Origin: Pseudomonas sp. PDM18
GTDB taxonomy: Bacteria; Pseudomonadota; Gammaproteobacteria; Pseudomonadales; Pseudomonadaceae
Assembly: GCF_014852585.1 (NCBI RefSeq)
Contig: NZ_JACVBX010000001.1
Coordinates: forward strand, 186,001 to 250,000
Direction of reading: 5' to 3'
DNA length: 64,000 nt
The translations under genes were made by a program, and so were the position numbers. Of this stretch, positions 30,195 through 39,199 are shown in pieces (position 1 is the first letter of the stretch; every line of letters begins with the position of its first letter). Under the pieces are notes generated by a model. The model was given only the letters and a program-made list of their open reading frames with translations, was not told the origin of the DNA and did not search any database.

Positions 30195-31387
30195 GCCATT
30201 TCGCCAAGGTCACCCGCGTGCCGGGCGACCCGATCCTGGGCCTGCTCGAAGCCTACCGGGCGGACCCCAATCCCGCGCGGCTCGACCTTGGCGTGGGCGT
30301 CTACAAGGACGCCCAGGGCCTCACGCCGATCCCGCGCGCGGTGAAGCTCGCCGAACAGCGCCTGGTGGATGCCGAGACCACCAAGAGCTACGTCGGCAGC
30401 CACGGTGACGCGCTGTTCGCCGCGCGCCTGTGCGAGCTGGTGCTGGGCGTCACCTCGCCGCTGCTGGCCGACTCCCGCGCCGACGCTACCCAGACACCCG
30501 GGGGCACCGGCGCGTTGCGCCTGGCGGCGGAGTTCATCGCCCACTGCCTGCCGGGCAAGAACATCTGGCTGAGCGACCCGACCTGGCCGATCCACGAAAC
30601 CCTGTTCGCCGCCGCCGGCGTGCCGATCAAGCACTACCCCTACGTCGGCGCGGACAACTGCCTCGACGCCGAAGCCATGTTCGCCATGCTGGAGAAAATC
30701 CCCCAGGGCGACGTGGTGCTGCTGCACGCCTGCTGCCACAACCCGTCCGGCTTCGACCTGGATCATGCGCAATGGCAACGCGTGCTGGAGATCGTCCGCC
30801 GGCGCGAACTGCTGCCGCTGCTGGACTTCGCCTACCAGGGCCTGGGCGATGGGCTGGAAGAGGACGCCTACTCGGTGCGCCTGCTGGCGGAAAGCCTGCC
30901 GGAAGTGCTGATCACCAGCTCCTGCTCGAAGAACTTCGGCCTCTACCGCGACCGCGTCGGCGCGCTGATCGTCTGCGCCGAGAACGCCGACAAGCTCACC
31001 GACATCCGCAGCCAGCTGGCGCTGTTCGCCCGCAACCTGTGGTCCACCCCGCCGGCCCACGGCGCGGAAGTGGTCGCCACCATCCTGGGCGACCCGGAGC
31101 TGAAGAACCTCTGGCTGGACGAACTGGACGGCATGCGCGGCCGCATCGCCGAACTGCGTATAGGCCTGGTGGAAGCCCTGCGCCCCCACGGGCTGGCGGA
31201 TCGCTTCGCGCACATCGCTATCCAGCGCGGCATGTTCTCCTACACCGGCCTGCAGGCCGAACAGGTGCGCATCCTGCGTAAGGAGCACAGCATCTACCTG
31301 GTGAGCAGCGGTCGCGCGAACATCGCCGGGCTCGACGGCGAGCGCCTCGACCACCTGGCGGCGGCCATCGCCCGCGTCTGCCGCTGA
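30191..31387 (+). CDS. phhC: aromatic amino acid aminotransferase PhhC
   Basis: A 398-residue class I PLP aminotransferase, third gene of the phenylalanine catabolic operon, converting tyrosine to 4-hydroxyphenylpyruvate with 2-oxoglutarate. The PLP lysine is K247 (S-C-S-K-N-F-G). N184 (C-H-N-P-S-G), D212 and Y215 (L-L-D-F-A-Y-Q-G) complete the cofactor site. It is a clear paralogue of the enzyme at 5751-6947, with the same length and motifs. Operon position assigns it to Tyr/Phe degradation. A strong terminator follows at 31407. Confidence 0.96.
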   Translation: MSHFAKVTRVPGDPILGLLEAYRADPNPARLDLGVGVYKDAQGLTPIPRAVKLAEQRLVDAETTKSYVGSHGDALFAARLCELVLGVTSPLLADSRADATQTPGGTGALRLAAEFIAHCLPGKNIWLSDPTWPIHETLFAAAGVPIKHYPYVGADNCLDAEAMFAMLEKIPQGDVVLLHACCHNPSGFDLDHAQWQRVLEIVRRRELLPLLDFAYQGLGDGLEEDAYSVRLLAESLPEVLITSSCSKNFGLYRDRVGALIVCAENADKLTDIRSQLALFARNLWSTPPAHGAEVVATILGDPELKNLWLDELDGMRGRIAELRIGLVEALRPHGLADRFAHIAIQRGMFSYTGLQAEQVRILRKEHSIYLVSSGRANIAGLDGERLDHLAAAIARVCR

Positions 31388-31406
31388 CGACGATTTCTTC
31401 CCCCTC

Positions 31407-31434
31407 GACCGGCCTTTGAGCCGGTCTTTTTTTG
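31407..31434 (+). terminator. terminator of phhABC
   Basis: GACCGGC (31407-31413) pairs with GCCGGTC (31420-31426) around CTTTGA and is followed by seven T, 20 bases after the phhC stop. Confidence 0.9.
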
Positions 31435-31458
31435 CCTTGGCTGAGGGGGCGCATGAGC

Positions 31459-31509
31459 GTAGGAGCAGGCTGGTTGCGCCGGCGAAAACCTGTAGGAGCG
31501 AGGTTGGTC
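31459..31509. repeat. two partial REP-type units
   Basis: GTAGGAGC occurs at 31459 and again at 31492, each followed by degenerate versions of the palindromic arm. They sit between the convergent phhC and zntB-like genes. Confidence 0.5.
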
Positions 31510-32530
31510 AGTAATCGTCACGCTTGCGAAACGCCCAGCGCCCGGCCAGCCCGGTGAAGCTGGCCACCAGCACCACCAGGATCCAGAAGCCTTCCGGGTC
31601 GCCGGAGAACGGAATGCCGCCGACGTTCATGCCGAAGAAGCCGGCGATGATGTTGATCGGCAGCGCCAGGACAGTGACAACGGTGAGGGTGAACAGCGTG
31701 CGGTTGCTCTGCTCGTTGATCTTCGCGGCGATCTCCTCCTGCAGCAGCTTGATGCGTTCGCCCAGCGCCGTGAGGTCGTTGATCACCAGGGAGAACTCCT
31801 CGGTGGCCTCGCGCAGCACGCGCACGTCGTCCTCGGTCAGCCAAACCGGTGGGCGATTCAGCAGGCGCATCAGCGAGCCCGGCTCCAGCGCCAGCAGGCG
31901 TTGCAGGCGAACCAGCACACGGCGCATGGCGCCCAGGTCGGCGCGGCTGGCGGAGAGGCGCGAGGACAGCAATTGGTCCTCGATGCGATCCACGCTGATG
32001 CTGGTCTCGCGGACGATGCGGGTGAGGATTTCGCCCTGGTCGCGCAGCAGGTGCACCAGCAGTTCCAGCGGCGAATTGAAGCTCTCACCGTGCTTCACCG
32101 AAGAACGCAGCGTGTCCACCGAGCGAAGCGGCTGCGCACGGGCGGTGACCAGCAGGCGACCACGGGCGCAGACCCAAAGGGTGGCGACATCCGAGGACAT
32201 GCGGCTGCCGAAATCGAATACCACGTCGTTGACCACCGCCAGCAGCGCACCGTCCACATGCTCGATGCGGGTGGAGCGCGAGCCTTCACGCAGGGTTTCG
32301 AAGAAGTAGTCGGGCAGCTCCAGGTGCGACTTCATCCAGCGCTCGCAGGCTGCGTGCGCCAGGTTCAGGTGCAACCAGAGGAATTCATCCGTGGCGCGCG
32401 GCTCCCGCAGGCGTTGCAGGGCGGTAGGCGAATCGATCTCGAGCCCCGGCTGGTCGGGGCGAAAGCTGAAGCCATAAAGCAGGCCGAACAGATCGGAATC
32501 CTGATGGCTCTGGACGATGCTGTGGTTCAT
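31508..32530 (-). CDS. CorA-family zinc/magnesium transporter, ZntB-like
   Basis: A 340-residue member of the CorA superfamily. A long soluble alpha/beta and coiled domain occupies about 1-270. Two C-terminal membrane helices follow, with the G-M-N-V-G-G signature (300-305) between them, and the basic tail R-K-R-D-D-Y ends the protein. ZntB homologues form pentameric zinc channels; substrate choice between zinc and magnesium is not readable. The ATG at 32530 starts the conserved domain. It stands alone, flanked by REP units on both sides. Confidence 0.88.
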   Translation of the reverse strand: MNHSIVQSHQDSDLFGLLYGFSFRPDQPGLEIDSPTALQRLREPRATDEFLWLHLNLAHAACERWMKSHLELPDYFFETLREGSRSTRIEHVDGALLAVVNDVVFDFGSRMSSDVATLWVCARGRLLVTARAQPLRSVDTLRSSVKHGESFNSPLELLVHLLRDQGEILTRIVRETSISVDRIEDQLLSSRLSASRADLGAMRRVLVRLQRLLALEPGSLMRLLNRPPVWLTEDDVRVLREATEEFSLVINDLTALGERIKLLQEEIAAKINEQSNRTLFTLTVVTVLALPINIIAGFFGMNVGGIPFSGDPEGFWILVVLVASFTGLAGRWAFRKRDDY

Positions 32531-32561
32531 GGGACTCCGTGCACGCAGGTGGGAGGTGCGT

Positions 32562-32625
32562 GTAGGAGCGAGCTTGCTCGCGAACCCGCACGGCACGGGC
32601 TATTCGCGAGCAAGCTCGCTCCTAC
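32562..32625. repeat. inverted REP doublet
   Basis: GTAGGAGCGAGCTTGCTCGC (32562-32581) and its near-perfect reverse complement (32603-32625) flank a 20-base spacer, forming a BIME-like pair upstream of the zntB-like gene. Confidence 0.75.
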
Positions 32626-32692
32626 GAAGAGCAGATTGCGCCCGCCCCTTGGTGTTACCAGACACCCATGAAAGTCAGATGACAGCCACGTG

Positions 32693-33823
32693 TCAGCCGA
32701 ACAGGGTCGCCACAGTGCGCTCGCCCAGCGCCGGGCCGATGCTCATGCCCACCCCGGTATGCATCAGCACGGCGGTGATGCCATCGCCGGCCTGCAGCAC
32801 CGAGAACGGCCCCGGCCCGCGCGAGCCATAGACACCCTGCCAGCGCTCGACCACTTCCACGCGCATGCCTAGCGTGTCCTCGGCCAGTTGCAGCATCAGC
32901 CGGTCGACGAACTCGGCATTGAACGGCGCGGCATCGCTGCCGTAGTGGTGGGAGTCGCCGATGATCAGCTCGCCATGGGGCGTCGGGCTGACCAGCAGGT
33001 GGATGCCCTGCTCTTCCAGCTCCGGTGTCTCGCGGCGAATCTGCTCGCGCACCGCCTCGGTCTCGGGCAGGTCGGAGAAGGCGCCGTAATGCACGCAGCT
33101 CAGGCCGGTAAGGATCGAATGGGCGAGGCCGATGTCGACCTGCGGGCGGGCACGCAGCATCTGCAGGCGGCACACCTGCGGCTGCAGCGGAGCGATGACC
33201 TCGGCCAGCAGCGTCTGGTAGTCGTGGCCGGAGCAGACGATCACCTGTCCGACGGTGAAGGTGCCCGCGGTGGTGCACAGCACGCCGGTGTCGACGTCAC
33301 GCACCAGGGTGGAGAAGTGGAACTCAACACCGTGCTCGCGGTGCAGGTAGTCGATCAGGCTCGGCAGCGCCTCGCGGGAATACAGCTGCTGGTCATCGAA
33401 GCCCAGCAATGCCGCGCGATGGTGGCGGAAGTGGCCCTGGTAGAGGTCGTTGAGTTCGCGGCCGCGCAGCAGGCCCACGCGGTAGTCCAGCTCCCTGGCG
33501 CGGCCGGCGCAGAAGGCTTCCAGCAGGTGCTCCTCGGCTTCGCTGCGGGCGAACAGCAGCGAGCCATTGCGCCGCAGGGAGAACCCGGCGCCTTCCGCCC
33601 ACTGCGCCCAGATCGGCCGGCTGGCCCGGGCCAGGTCCGACATCACGCCCGGCGGCTGGCCGGTGACCAGCGCCTGGCCGAAGTTGCGTACGGAGGCGCC
33701 CAGGGGCGTGGCGGTGCGTTCGAAGACGCGCACGGAGAGGCCGCGGCGGGCGGCGGCGTAGGCATGGGAAAGGCCGAGGATGCCGGCGCCGACGATGGCG
33801 ACGTCGCAGTGGGTGTGGGTCAT
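32693..33823 (-). CDS. FAD-dependent amine oxidoreductase of phosphonate clusters (TIGR03364-like)
   Basis: A 376-residue DAO-type flavoenzyme. The dinucleotide motif G-A-G-I-L-G (12-17) opens the N-terminal Rossmann fold, and the C-terminal flavin-contacting region has H-T-G-V-G-M-S near the end. Members of this clade sit beside 2-aminoethylphosphonate (AEP) transport or degradation genes and are proposed to oxidise AEP or N-alkylated AEP to phosphonoacetaldehyde. Here it is the last gene of the AEP uptake cluster, 91 bases after the binding protein. The ATG at 33823 begins the flavin domain. Neither phnW nor phnX is adjacent, so this is the only catabolic enzyme in the cluster. Confidence 0.85.
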   Translation of the reverse strand: MTHTHCDVAIVGAGILGLSHAYAAARRGLSVRVFERTATPLGASVRNFGQALVTGQPPGVMSDLARASRPIWAQWAEGAGFSLRRNGSLLFARSEAEEHLLEAFCAGRARELDYRVGLLRGRELNDLYQGHFRHHRAALLGFDDQQLYSREALPSLIDYLHREHGVEFHFSTLVRDVDTGVLCTTAGTFTVGQVIVCSGHDYQTLLAEVIAPLQPQVCRLQMLRARPQVDIGLAHSILTGLSCVHYGAFSDLPETEAVREQIRRETPELEEQGIHLLVSPTPHGELIIGDSHHYGSDAAPFNAEFVDRLMLQLAEDTLGMRVEVVERWQGVYGSRGPGPFSVLQAGDGITAVLMHTGVGMSIGPALGERTVATLFG

Positions 33824-33849
33824 GGGGGGTATGTCCTGCGTGGTGAAGA

Positions 33850-33900
33850 GCCCCTCTCCCCCACCCTCTCCCTGAAGGGAGAGGGCTAGGGAGAGGGAAT
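33850..33900. repeat. CCCTCTCCC-type intergenic palindrome
   Basis: CCCTCTCCCCCACCCTCTCCC faces GGGAGAGGGCTAGGGAGAGGG across a short loop, between the binding-protein and oxidoreductase genes. It belongs to a widespread class of Pseudomonas intergenic repeats distinct from the GTAGGAGC class. It may act as an mRNA-stabilising or attenuating hairpin inside the operon. Confidence 0.65.
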
Positions 33901-33914
33901 CCTCTCTCGGAAAA

Positions 33915-34940
33915 TTACTTCTGCGCGACCTTCTCCGACTTGCCGTCATAGCGCTTGCGCCACTCGGCAAGGATCTCGTCGCGGTTCTTCGAGGCCCAGG
34001 CGAAGTCGTTCTTGATCAGGCGCTGTTCGTAGTCGGCCGGCAGTTCGGTCTGCGGCTTGGCGATGCCCGGCTGTGCCAGCACGGCGAAGTTTTCCTTGTA
34101 CAGCTCCATGGCTTTCGGGCTGGCGGAGAAGTCGGCGAGTTTCTTCGCCGCGGCTTCATGCTGGGTGCCCTTGACGATGCCGGTGGCTTCGATTTCCCAG
34201 CCCAGGCCTTCCTTGGGCAGGACGATGTCCAGCGGCGCGCCCTGGCGCTTGAGCTGTACGGCCGGGTATTCGAAAGAGATGCCGATCGGGAATTCGCCGG
34301 CGGCGGCCAGCTTGCACGGCTTGGACCCGGAGTGGACGTACTGGCCGATGTTCTCGTGCAGCGCGTCCATGTAGGCCCAGCCCTGCTTCTCGCCGAAGGT
34401 CTGCAGCCAGGCGGAGACGTCGAGGAAGCCGGTGCCCGAGGAAGCCGGGTTCGGCATGACGATCTTGCCCTTGTACTCGGGCTTGGTCAGGTCCTGCCAG
34501 CTCACTGGTTTCTCCAGGCCCAGCTTCTGCGCCTCGACGGTGTTGAAGCAGATGGTCGCGGCCCAGACGTCCATGCCGACCCACGCCGGCGGGTTGGCCG
34601 GGTCGCGGTAGTTCTTGCCGATGGCGTCCAGGTGTTTGGGCGCGTACTTCTCCAGCATGCCCTGCTGGTCGAGGATCGCCAGGCTGGAAGCGGCCAGGCC
34701 CCAGACGGCGTCGGCCTGCGGGCGATCCTTCTCGGCCAGCAGCTTGGCGGTGACGATGCCGGTGGAGTCGCGCACCCACTTGATTTTGATATCCGGGTTC
34801 TCGGCTTCGAAGGCCTGCTTGTAGGCGGTCAGCTGTTCCGGTTCCAGGGCGGTGTAGACGGTCAGCTCGGTGTCGGCGGCGTGGACCTGTGCAGCGAAAC
34901 CGGCAACCACGGCGGCGGCGAGGGCAAGACGTTTGAACAT
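33915..34940 (-). CDS. 2-aminoethylphosphonate ABC transporter, periplasmic binding protein
   Basis: A 341-residue extracytoplasmic solute-binding protein. The signal peptide ends in V-H-A-A-D near residue 21. The mature part resembles iron/polyamine-type binding proteins (T-V-Y-T-A-L-E, V-R-D-S-T-G-I, N-P-A-S-S-G-T-G). It groups with AEP-binding proteins by cluster context: fused permease, ATPase, LysR and flavin oxidase are all next to it. AAGGAG stands eight bases before the ATG. It captures AEP in the periplasm for the permease encoded 95 bases upstream on the same strand. Iron(III) binding is the main alternative, made less likely by the neighbours. Confidence 0.85.
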   Translation of the reverse strand: MFKRLALAAAVVAGFAAQVHAADTELTVYTALEPEQLTAYKQAFEAENPDIKIKWVRDSTGIVTAKLLAEKDRPQADAVWGLAASSLAILDQQGMLEKYAPKHLDAIGKNYRDPANPPAWVGMDVWAATICFNTVEAQKLGLEKPVSWQDLTKPEYKGKIVMPNPASSGTGFLDVSAWLQTFGEKQGWAYMDALHENIGQYVHSGSKPCKLAAAGEFPIGISFEYPAVQLKRQGAPLDIVLPKEGLGWEIEATGIVKGTQHEAAAKKLADFSASPKAMELYKENFAVLAQPGIAKPQTELPADYEQRLIKNDFAWASKNRDEILAEWRKRYDGKSEKVAQK

Positions 34941-35035
34941 GTGGAGCTCCTTGGCAGTGTTGGTCTCCCGCGCGGGGCGGGTTTGTCAGGGGTTGAGCCC
35001 GGCACGCAAGCACCGGGCGACAGCGTCCAGCGGGG

Positions 35036-36751
35036 TTACGGGTTCGCACCCTTCCTCCAGGCCTGCGAGCGGCGCAGCAGGCCGCGCGAGGCGCCGGCCA
35101 GCAGCAGCGACACGGCTGCGGAAGTGAGCAGGATCAGGGTCGACATGGCGGCCGCGCCGCCGACGTTGCCGGAGTCGTCCATGTTCAGCACGGCGACGGC
35201 GGCGAGGATGGTGTCCGGGTTGTAGAGGAAGATCGCCGCCGACACCGTGGTCATCGCCGAGACGAACAGGTAGCGGGTGATATCCAGCAGCGCCGGCAGG
35301 CAGATCGGCACGGTGACGCGCAGGTAGTGGCGCCACAGTGGCATCTTCAGCGACAGCGCAGCCGCCTCGAACTCGCCGTCGAGCTGGCGCAGCGCGGCGG
35401 TGGCGGTCATCTGCGCGGTGGTCAGGTAGTGGGAAATGGTGCACACCACCAACAGCGCCATGCTGCCGTAGAGCACATGCAGCGGGTTGCCCGGCAGGTT
35501 GAAGAAGAACACGTAGCCCAGGCCCAGCACGAGGCCCGGCACGGCCATCGGCACGAAGCACAGCATGCGCAGCAGTTGGCTCAGCCAGCGCTGCTCACGG
35601 GTCTTCTCGATCAGGTAGGCGCCGGTGAAGATCAGCGCGCTGCCGATGATTGCGGTGCACGCGGCCATCGTCAGGCTGTTGCGGTAGGCCAGCCAGCCGC
35701 CACCGGCGGTGGTGTTGAAGTCGTAGTGGTGTAGCGACAGCGACAGGTTGTACGGCCAGAACTTCACCAGCGAGGAGTACACGGCCATACCGAGCACGCC
35801 CAGCAACACCGCGCTGATCAGCACGACGATGGCGAGGAAGGCGGCATCTCGGCGGCGTGACTGCTTGGGGTGGTAGACCTGCGCCCGGCCGCTCATGGCG
35901 TCGCCCTGGCGACGGCGCAGCCAGGTGTCGACGGCGAAGCTGAGCAGCGCCGGCAGCAGCAGGATCATGCCGATCTGCGCGCCACGGCCGAACTGCTGCT
36001 GGCCGACCACCGCCTTGTACGCTTCCAGCGCCAGCACCTGGTAGTCGCCGCCCACCACGACCGGCACGCCGAAGTCGGTGATGGTCAGGGTGAACACCAG
36101 GCAGAAGGCAGCGAACACGCCCTGCCGCGAGGCCGGCCAGGTAATGCTGCGGAAGGCCTTCCAGGGCCCGGCGCCCATGCTCGAGGCGGCGTCGAACAGG
36201 CGCGCATCGGCCAGCGACAGCGCCGACAGCAGGATCATCAGCGCATGGGGGAAGGTGTAGATGGCCTCGCCGAGGACGATGCCCCAGAAGCCGTAGATGT
36301 TGTCCGGCAGCAGGTGGCGCAGCAGGCCCTGGTTGCCGAACAGGTAAATCAGCGCGATGCCCGGCAGCATCGACGGCGCCAGCAGCGGCAGCAGGGAAAT
36401 CCCGCGCCACAGGCCCTTGGCCGGGATCAGCGTGCGTTGCAGCGCGTAGGCGAACAGGTAGGCCGCCGGCACGACGATGCAGGCCACGCTGACCGAGACC
36501 TTCAGGCTGTTGCCCAGCAGCCAGTGGAAGTTGTCGCTGCGCAGCAGCTCGCCCATGGCCGCGAGGCCGCCGCCCTGCCCTGCTTCGCCGCTGAAGCCGC
36601 GCCAGAAGATGGCCAGCAACGGCATCAGCACCGCCAGGGTGAGCAGGACCAGCAGCAGGTATTTGCCGCCACGGACGAACAGGCGATCACCCAGATCGCC
36701 GCGAACCTTGCCGACGGACAGCGCCGGACTGTGCTTCACCACGGCTTCCAT
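35036..36751 (-). CDS. 2-aminoethylphosphonate ABC transporter, fused permease
   Basis: A 571-residue inner-membrane protein made of two concatenated BPD-type permease domains with about twelve helices. Each half carries a cytoplasmic coupling loop: the first near the A-S-S-M-G-A-G-P segment, the second near A-A-L-S-L-K-M-P. A single-chain dimer of this type is usual in AEP and ferric-iron importers. Only one base separates it from the upstream ATPase gene, so the two are tightly coupled. It passes AEP from the binding protein through the membrane. Confidence 0.87.
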   Translation of the reverse strand: MEAVVKHSPALSVGKVRGDLGDRLFVRGGKYLLLVLLTLAVLMPLLAIFWRGFSGEAGQGGGLAAMGELLRSDNFHWLLGNSLKVSVSVACIVVPAAYLFAYALQRTLIPAKGLWRGISLLPLLAPSMLPGIALIYLFGNQGLLRHLLPDNIYGFWGIVLGEAIYTFPHALMILLSALSLADARLFDAASSMGAGPWKAFRSITWPASRQGVFAAFCLVFTLTITDFGVPVVVGGDYQVLALEAYKAVVGQQQFGRGAQIGMILLLPALLSFAVDTWLRRRQGDAMSGRAQVYHPKQSRRRDAAFLAIVVLISAVLLGVLGMAVYSSLVKFWPYNLSLSLHHYDFNTTAGGGWLAYRNSLTMAACTAIIGSALIFTGAYLIEKTREQRWLSQLLRMLCFVPMAVPGLVLGLGYVFFFNLPGNPLHVLYGSMALLVVCTISHYLTTAQMTATAALRQLDGEFEAAALSLKMPLWRHYLRVTVPICLPALLDITRYLFVSAMTTVSAAIFLYNPDTILAAVAVLNMDDSGNVGGAAAMSTLILLTSAAVSLLLAGASRGLLRRSQAWRKGANP

Positions 36752-36752
36752 C

Positions 36753-37808
36753 TCAGGCGAACACCTGCAGACTGCGCGGCGGCAGCGACACCCAGATGTC
36801 CGGGGTGCCCAGGCGCGGCATGTCCTCCGGCGCCAGCTCGGCCAACAGCGCGTGGCCCGGCAGTTGCTCCAGCTCGAAGCTCATGCGGCAGCGGTTGCCC
36901 AGGAAGGTGATCTCGCGGATCTGCGCACGGAACAGGTTTTCCTGGTGCACGGCGGGGTTCACGCTGATCGCTTCCGGGCGGCAGAACAAACGACCCGAGG
37001 CACTGGGCGCCTGGCTCGGCAGACGCAGGCTGAGGCTGCCGACCCGCGCATGACCATCGCTGCCTCGCTCGAACGGCAGCCAGTTGCCCTGGCCGACGAA
37101 CTCGGCGACGAAGGGCGTGCTCGGGGTGCTGTAGATCTCCTGGGCGGTGCCGTACTGCTCGATGCGCCCGTGGTTCATCACCGCAATGCGGTCGGCCATC
37201 AACATGGCCTCGTCCTGATTGTGGGTGACCATCACGGTGGTGATGCCCAAGCTCTTCTGCAATTGGCGCAGCTCGCCGCACAGATGCTCGCGGACGCGGG
37301 CGTCCAGCGCCGACATCGGCTCGTCGAGCAGCAGCAGCGACGGGCTTGGCGCCAGCGCGCGGGCCATGGCGATGCGCTGCTGCTGGCCACCGGAGAGCTG
37401 GCCGGGATACTTCTTCTCGCTGCCGGTGAGGCCGACCAGTTCGAGCATCTCGGCGACGCGGCGGCGCGCTTCATCCTTCGAGGCGTTAGTCAGGCCGTAG
37501 GAGATGTTCTGCTCGACCGTGAGGTTGGGGAACAGCGCGTAGGACTGGAACAGGATGCCGTAGTCCCGCGCCTGCGGCGGCAGGTTCGACACATCGCGAT
37601 CACCCAGGTGCAGGCTGCCATCGTCCTGTCGCTCCAGGCCCGCGATACAGCGCAGCAGCGTGGTCTTGCCGCAGCCGGAAGGGCCGAGCAGGCAAACCAG
37701 CTCACCGGCCTTGACGTCCAGCGACACGCCGTCGAGGGCGACGAACTGGCCGAAGCGCTTGCGGATATGACGCACGCTGAGCGGCGTGCCGGCGATGATG
37801 GGGTGCAT
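36753..37808 (-). CDS. 2-aminoethylphosphonate ABC transporter, ATPase
   Basis: A 351-residue ATPase with Walker A G-P-S-G-C-G-K-T-T (42-50), signature L-S-G-G-Q-Q-Q-R, Walker B L-L-L-D-E-P and switch V-T-H-N-Q-D-E-A. It also has a C-terminal TOBE-like domain of about 110 residues that is common in polyamine/iron/phosphonate systems. It is first of the transport genes and lies 285 bases downstream of the cluster LysR gene on the same strand. It energises import through the fused permease. Confidence 0.9.
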   Translation of the reverse strand: MHPIIAGTPLSVRHIRKRFGQFVALDGVSLDVKAGELVCLLGPSGCGKTTLLRCIAGLERQDDGSLHLGDRDVSNLPPQARDYGILFQSYALFPNLTVEQNISYGLTNASKDEARRRVAEMLELVGLTGSEKKYPGQLSGGQQQRIAMARALAPSPSLLLLDEPMSALDARVREHLCGELRQLQKSLGITTVMVTHNQDEAMLMADRIAVMNHGRIEQYGTAQEIYSTPSTPFVAEFVGQGNWLPFERGSDGHARVGSLSLRLPSQAPSASGRLFCRPEAISVNPAVHQENLFRAQIREITFLGNRCRMSFELEQLPGHALLAELAPEDMPRLGTPDIWVSLPPRSLQVFA

Positions 37809-38002
37809 GGTGGTACCTCGTCTTCTTGTGGTTCACACCGCGTGAGCCGTGGCGTGAAGGAACGAGGTCCATGCTAGGGACGGATTGCGACGGCACTATT
37901 GCGAAAGGGCCAAGTGCGCCGATAGATCCATAGGCAGATTTTGGTATGGGGGCGAATTTTTTTTGGAGGTGGCGGCGTTGAGCGGTTTGTCAGAACACCA
38001 CT

Positions 38003-38048
38003 GTAGGAGCGCGCCATGCGCGCGATCGCGGGCATGGCCCGCTCCTAC
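38003..38048. repeat. inverted REP doublet upstream of the AEP ATPase gene
   Basis: GTAGGAGCGCGCCATGCGCG faces CGGGCATGGCCCGCTCCTAC directly, with only a few bases between. A further degenerate unit follows near 38070-38098. It fills most of the 285-base gap between the LysR gene and the AEP ATPase gene. Confidence 0.7.
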
Positions 38049-38093
38049 ACTGGAACACCTGCGCTGGACGACTCGCGAGCAAGCCCGCTTCTT

Positions 38094-38945
38094 CTACACC
38101 TGCGCCAGCGCCAGGAAAGCACTCGGCAAGCGCGCCTGCCGCCTATCCTTCAGGCAATACAGGTACTCGTCGATCAGGCTCGCACCCTTGATCTCCAGCA
38201 CGCACAACTGCGGGTTATCCGGCACTTCCTGGCGGGCAATGATGCTCACCCCCAGGTTACGAATCACCGCCTCGCGGATCGATTCACGGCTGCCGATCTC
38301 CAGCATCGAGGCCGGCGTCACCCCCGCCTGCTGCAACATCGCCTCGGTCAGTTGGCGGGTCGTCGAGCCCGCCTCGCGCATCAGCAGGCAATGGTTGCGC
38401 AAGTCCCCCAGGCTCACCGACGACAGCGCGGCCAGCGGATGGCTGCGGTGCACCGCCAGCACCAGCGGATCGCTGCCCAAAACCACTCGGGCCAGGCGCG
38501 CGTCGTCCACCTGCTGCGATGAGGCGGCCAGGTCGACCCGGCATTCGATGAGCGATTCCAGCACCTGCTGGGAGTTGCCGATCTCCACCGACACTTCAAT
38601 CTGCGGGAAGCGCTCGCGGAAATTCTTGATCAGCCCGAGCACGTAATAAGGAGAGGTAGCGCCGATACGCAGCGCGCCCTGCATCTGCCCACAGTTGCGC
38701 AGGTAGAACTCGATATCAGCCTCCTGCTGCAACAGCGCCTCGACCATCGGCAGCAGACGCGCGCCCTCGTCGCTCAGGGTCAGGCGACGGCCGCCGCGAT
38801 AGAACAACTCCACCGCATACTGGCTCTCCAGGTTGCGGATCTGCGTGGTCACGGTCGGCTGGCTGAGGCCGAGTTTCTTCGCCGCCTGGGTGATGCTGCC
38901 CAGCTTCGCCACCCGGTAGAACGCCTTCAATTCCGCGCTCAGCAT
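38094..38945 (-). CDS. LysR regulator associated with aminoethylphosphonate catabolism
   Basis: A 283-residue LysR protein. The N-terminal helix-turn-helix shows V-A-K-L-G-S-I-T-Q-A-A and L-S-Q-P-T-V-T-T-Q-I. The effector domain is short, as in the AEP-associated LysR clade. It is encoded on the same strand as, and upstream of, the transporter genes, so it probably activates them in response to AEP. On the other side it is divergent from the wecB-nfrBA operon across 254 bases, so an effect on that operon cannot be excluded. The exact effector is inferred from neighbours. Confidence 0.85.
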   Translation of the reverse strand: MLSAELKAFYRVAKLGSITQAAKKLGLSQPTVTTQIRNLESQYAVELFYRGGRRLTLSDEGARLLPMVEALLQQEADIEFYLRNCGQMQGALRIGATSPYYVLGLIKNFRERFPQIEVSVEIGNSQQVLESLIECRVDLAASSQQVDDARLARVVLGSDPLVLAVHRSHPLAALSSVSLGDLRNHCLLMREAGSTTRQLTEAMLQQAGVTPASMLEIGSRESIREAVIRNLGVSIIARQEVPDNPQLCVLEIKGASLIDEYLYCLKDRRQARLPSAFLALAQV

Positions 38946-39199
38946 CGACCGATCCGCCTATTCGAAAAATCCATCAACATTTTTTCTCGGCGCTGCCGGC
39001 AAACCGGCGCCAGCCCACTGACGACGCGGCCTGCAGCCAGGCGACAAAACACCCGAAAAGGTCAACATACCTGACCTGTATCACTGGCAATGCCAGTTGT
39101 AGCTGGACAGCCCGGACTTGAGCGACTTTCATTGCCCTTGGAAAAATCCCACACGGAAACCGAAGGCGGCCTCACAAGGGTGCGCCCAAGGAGCAATTG
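38946..39199. promoter_or_regulatory. divergent regulatory region between AEP LysR and wecB-nfrBA operon
   Basis: This 254-base stretch contains no supported gene. It must hold the leftward promoter of the LysR gene and the rightward promoter of the exopolysaccharide operon. I saw no clear sigma70 pair or named operator; AAGGAG lies six bases before the wecB ATG. Confidence 0.5.
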
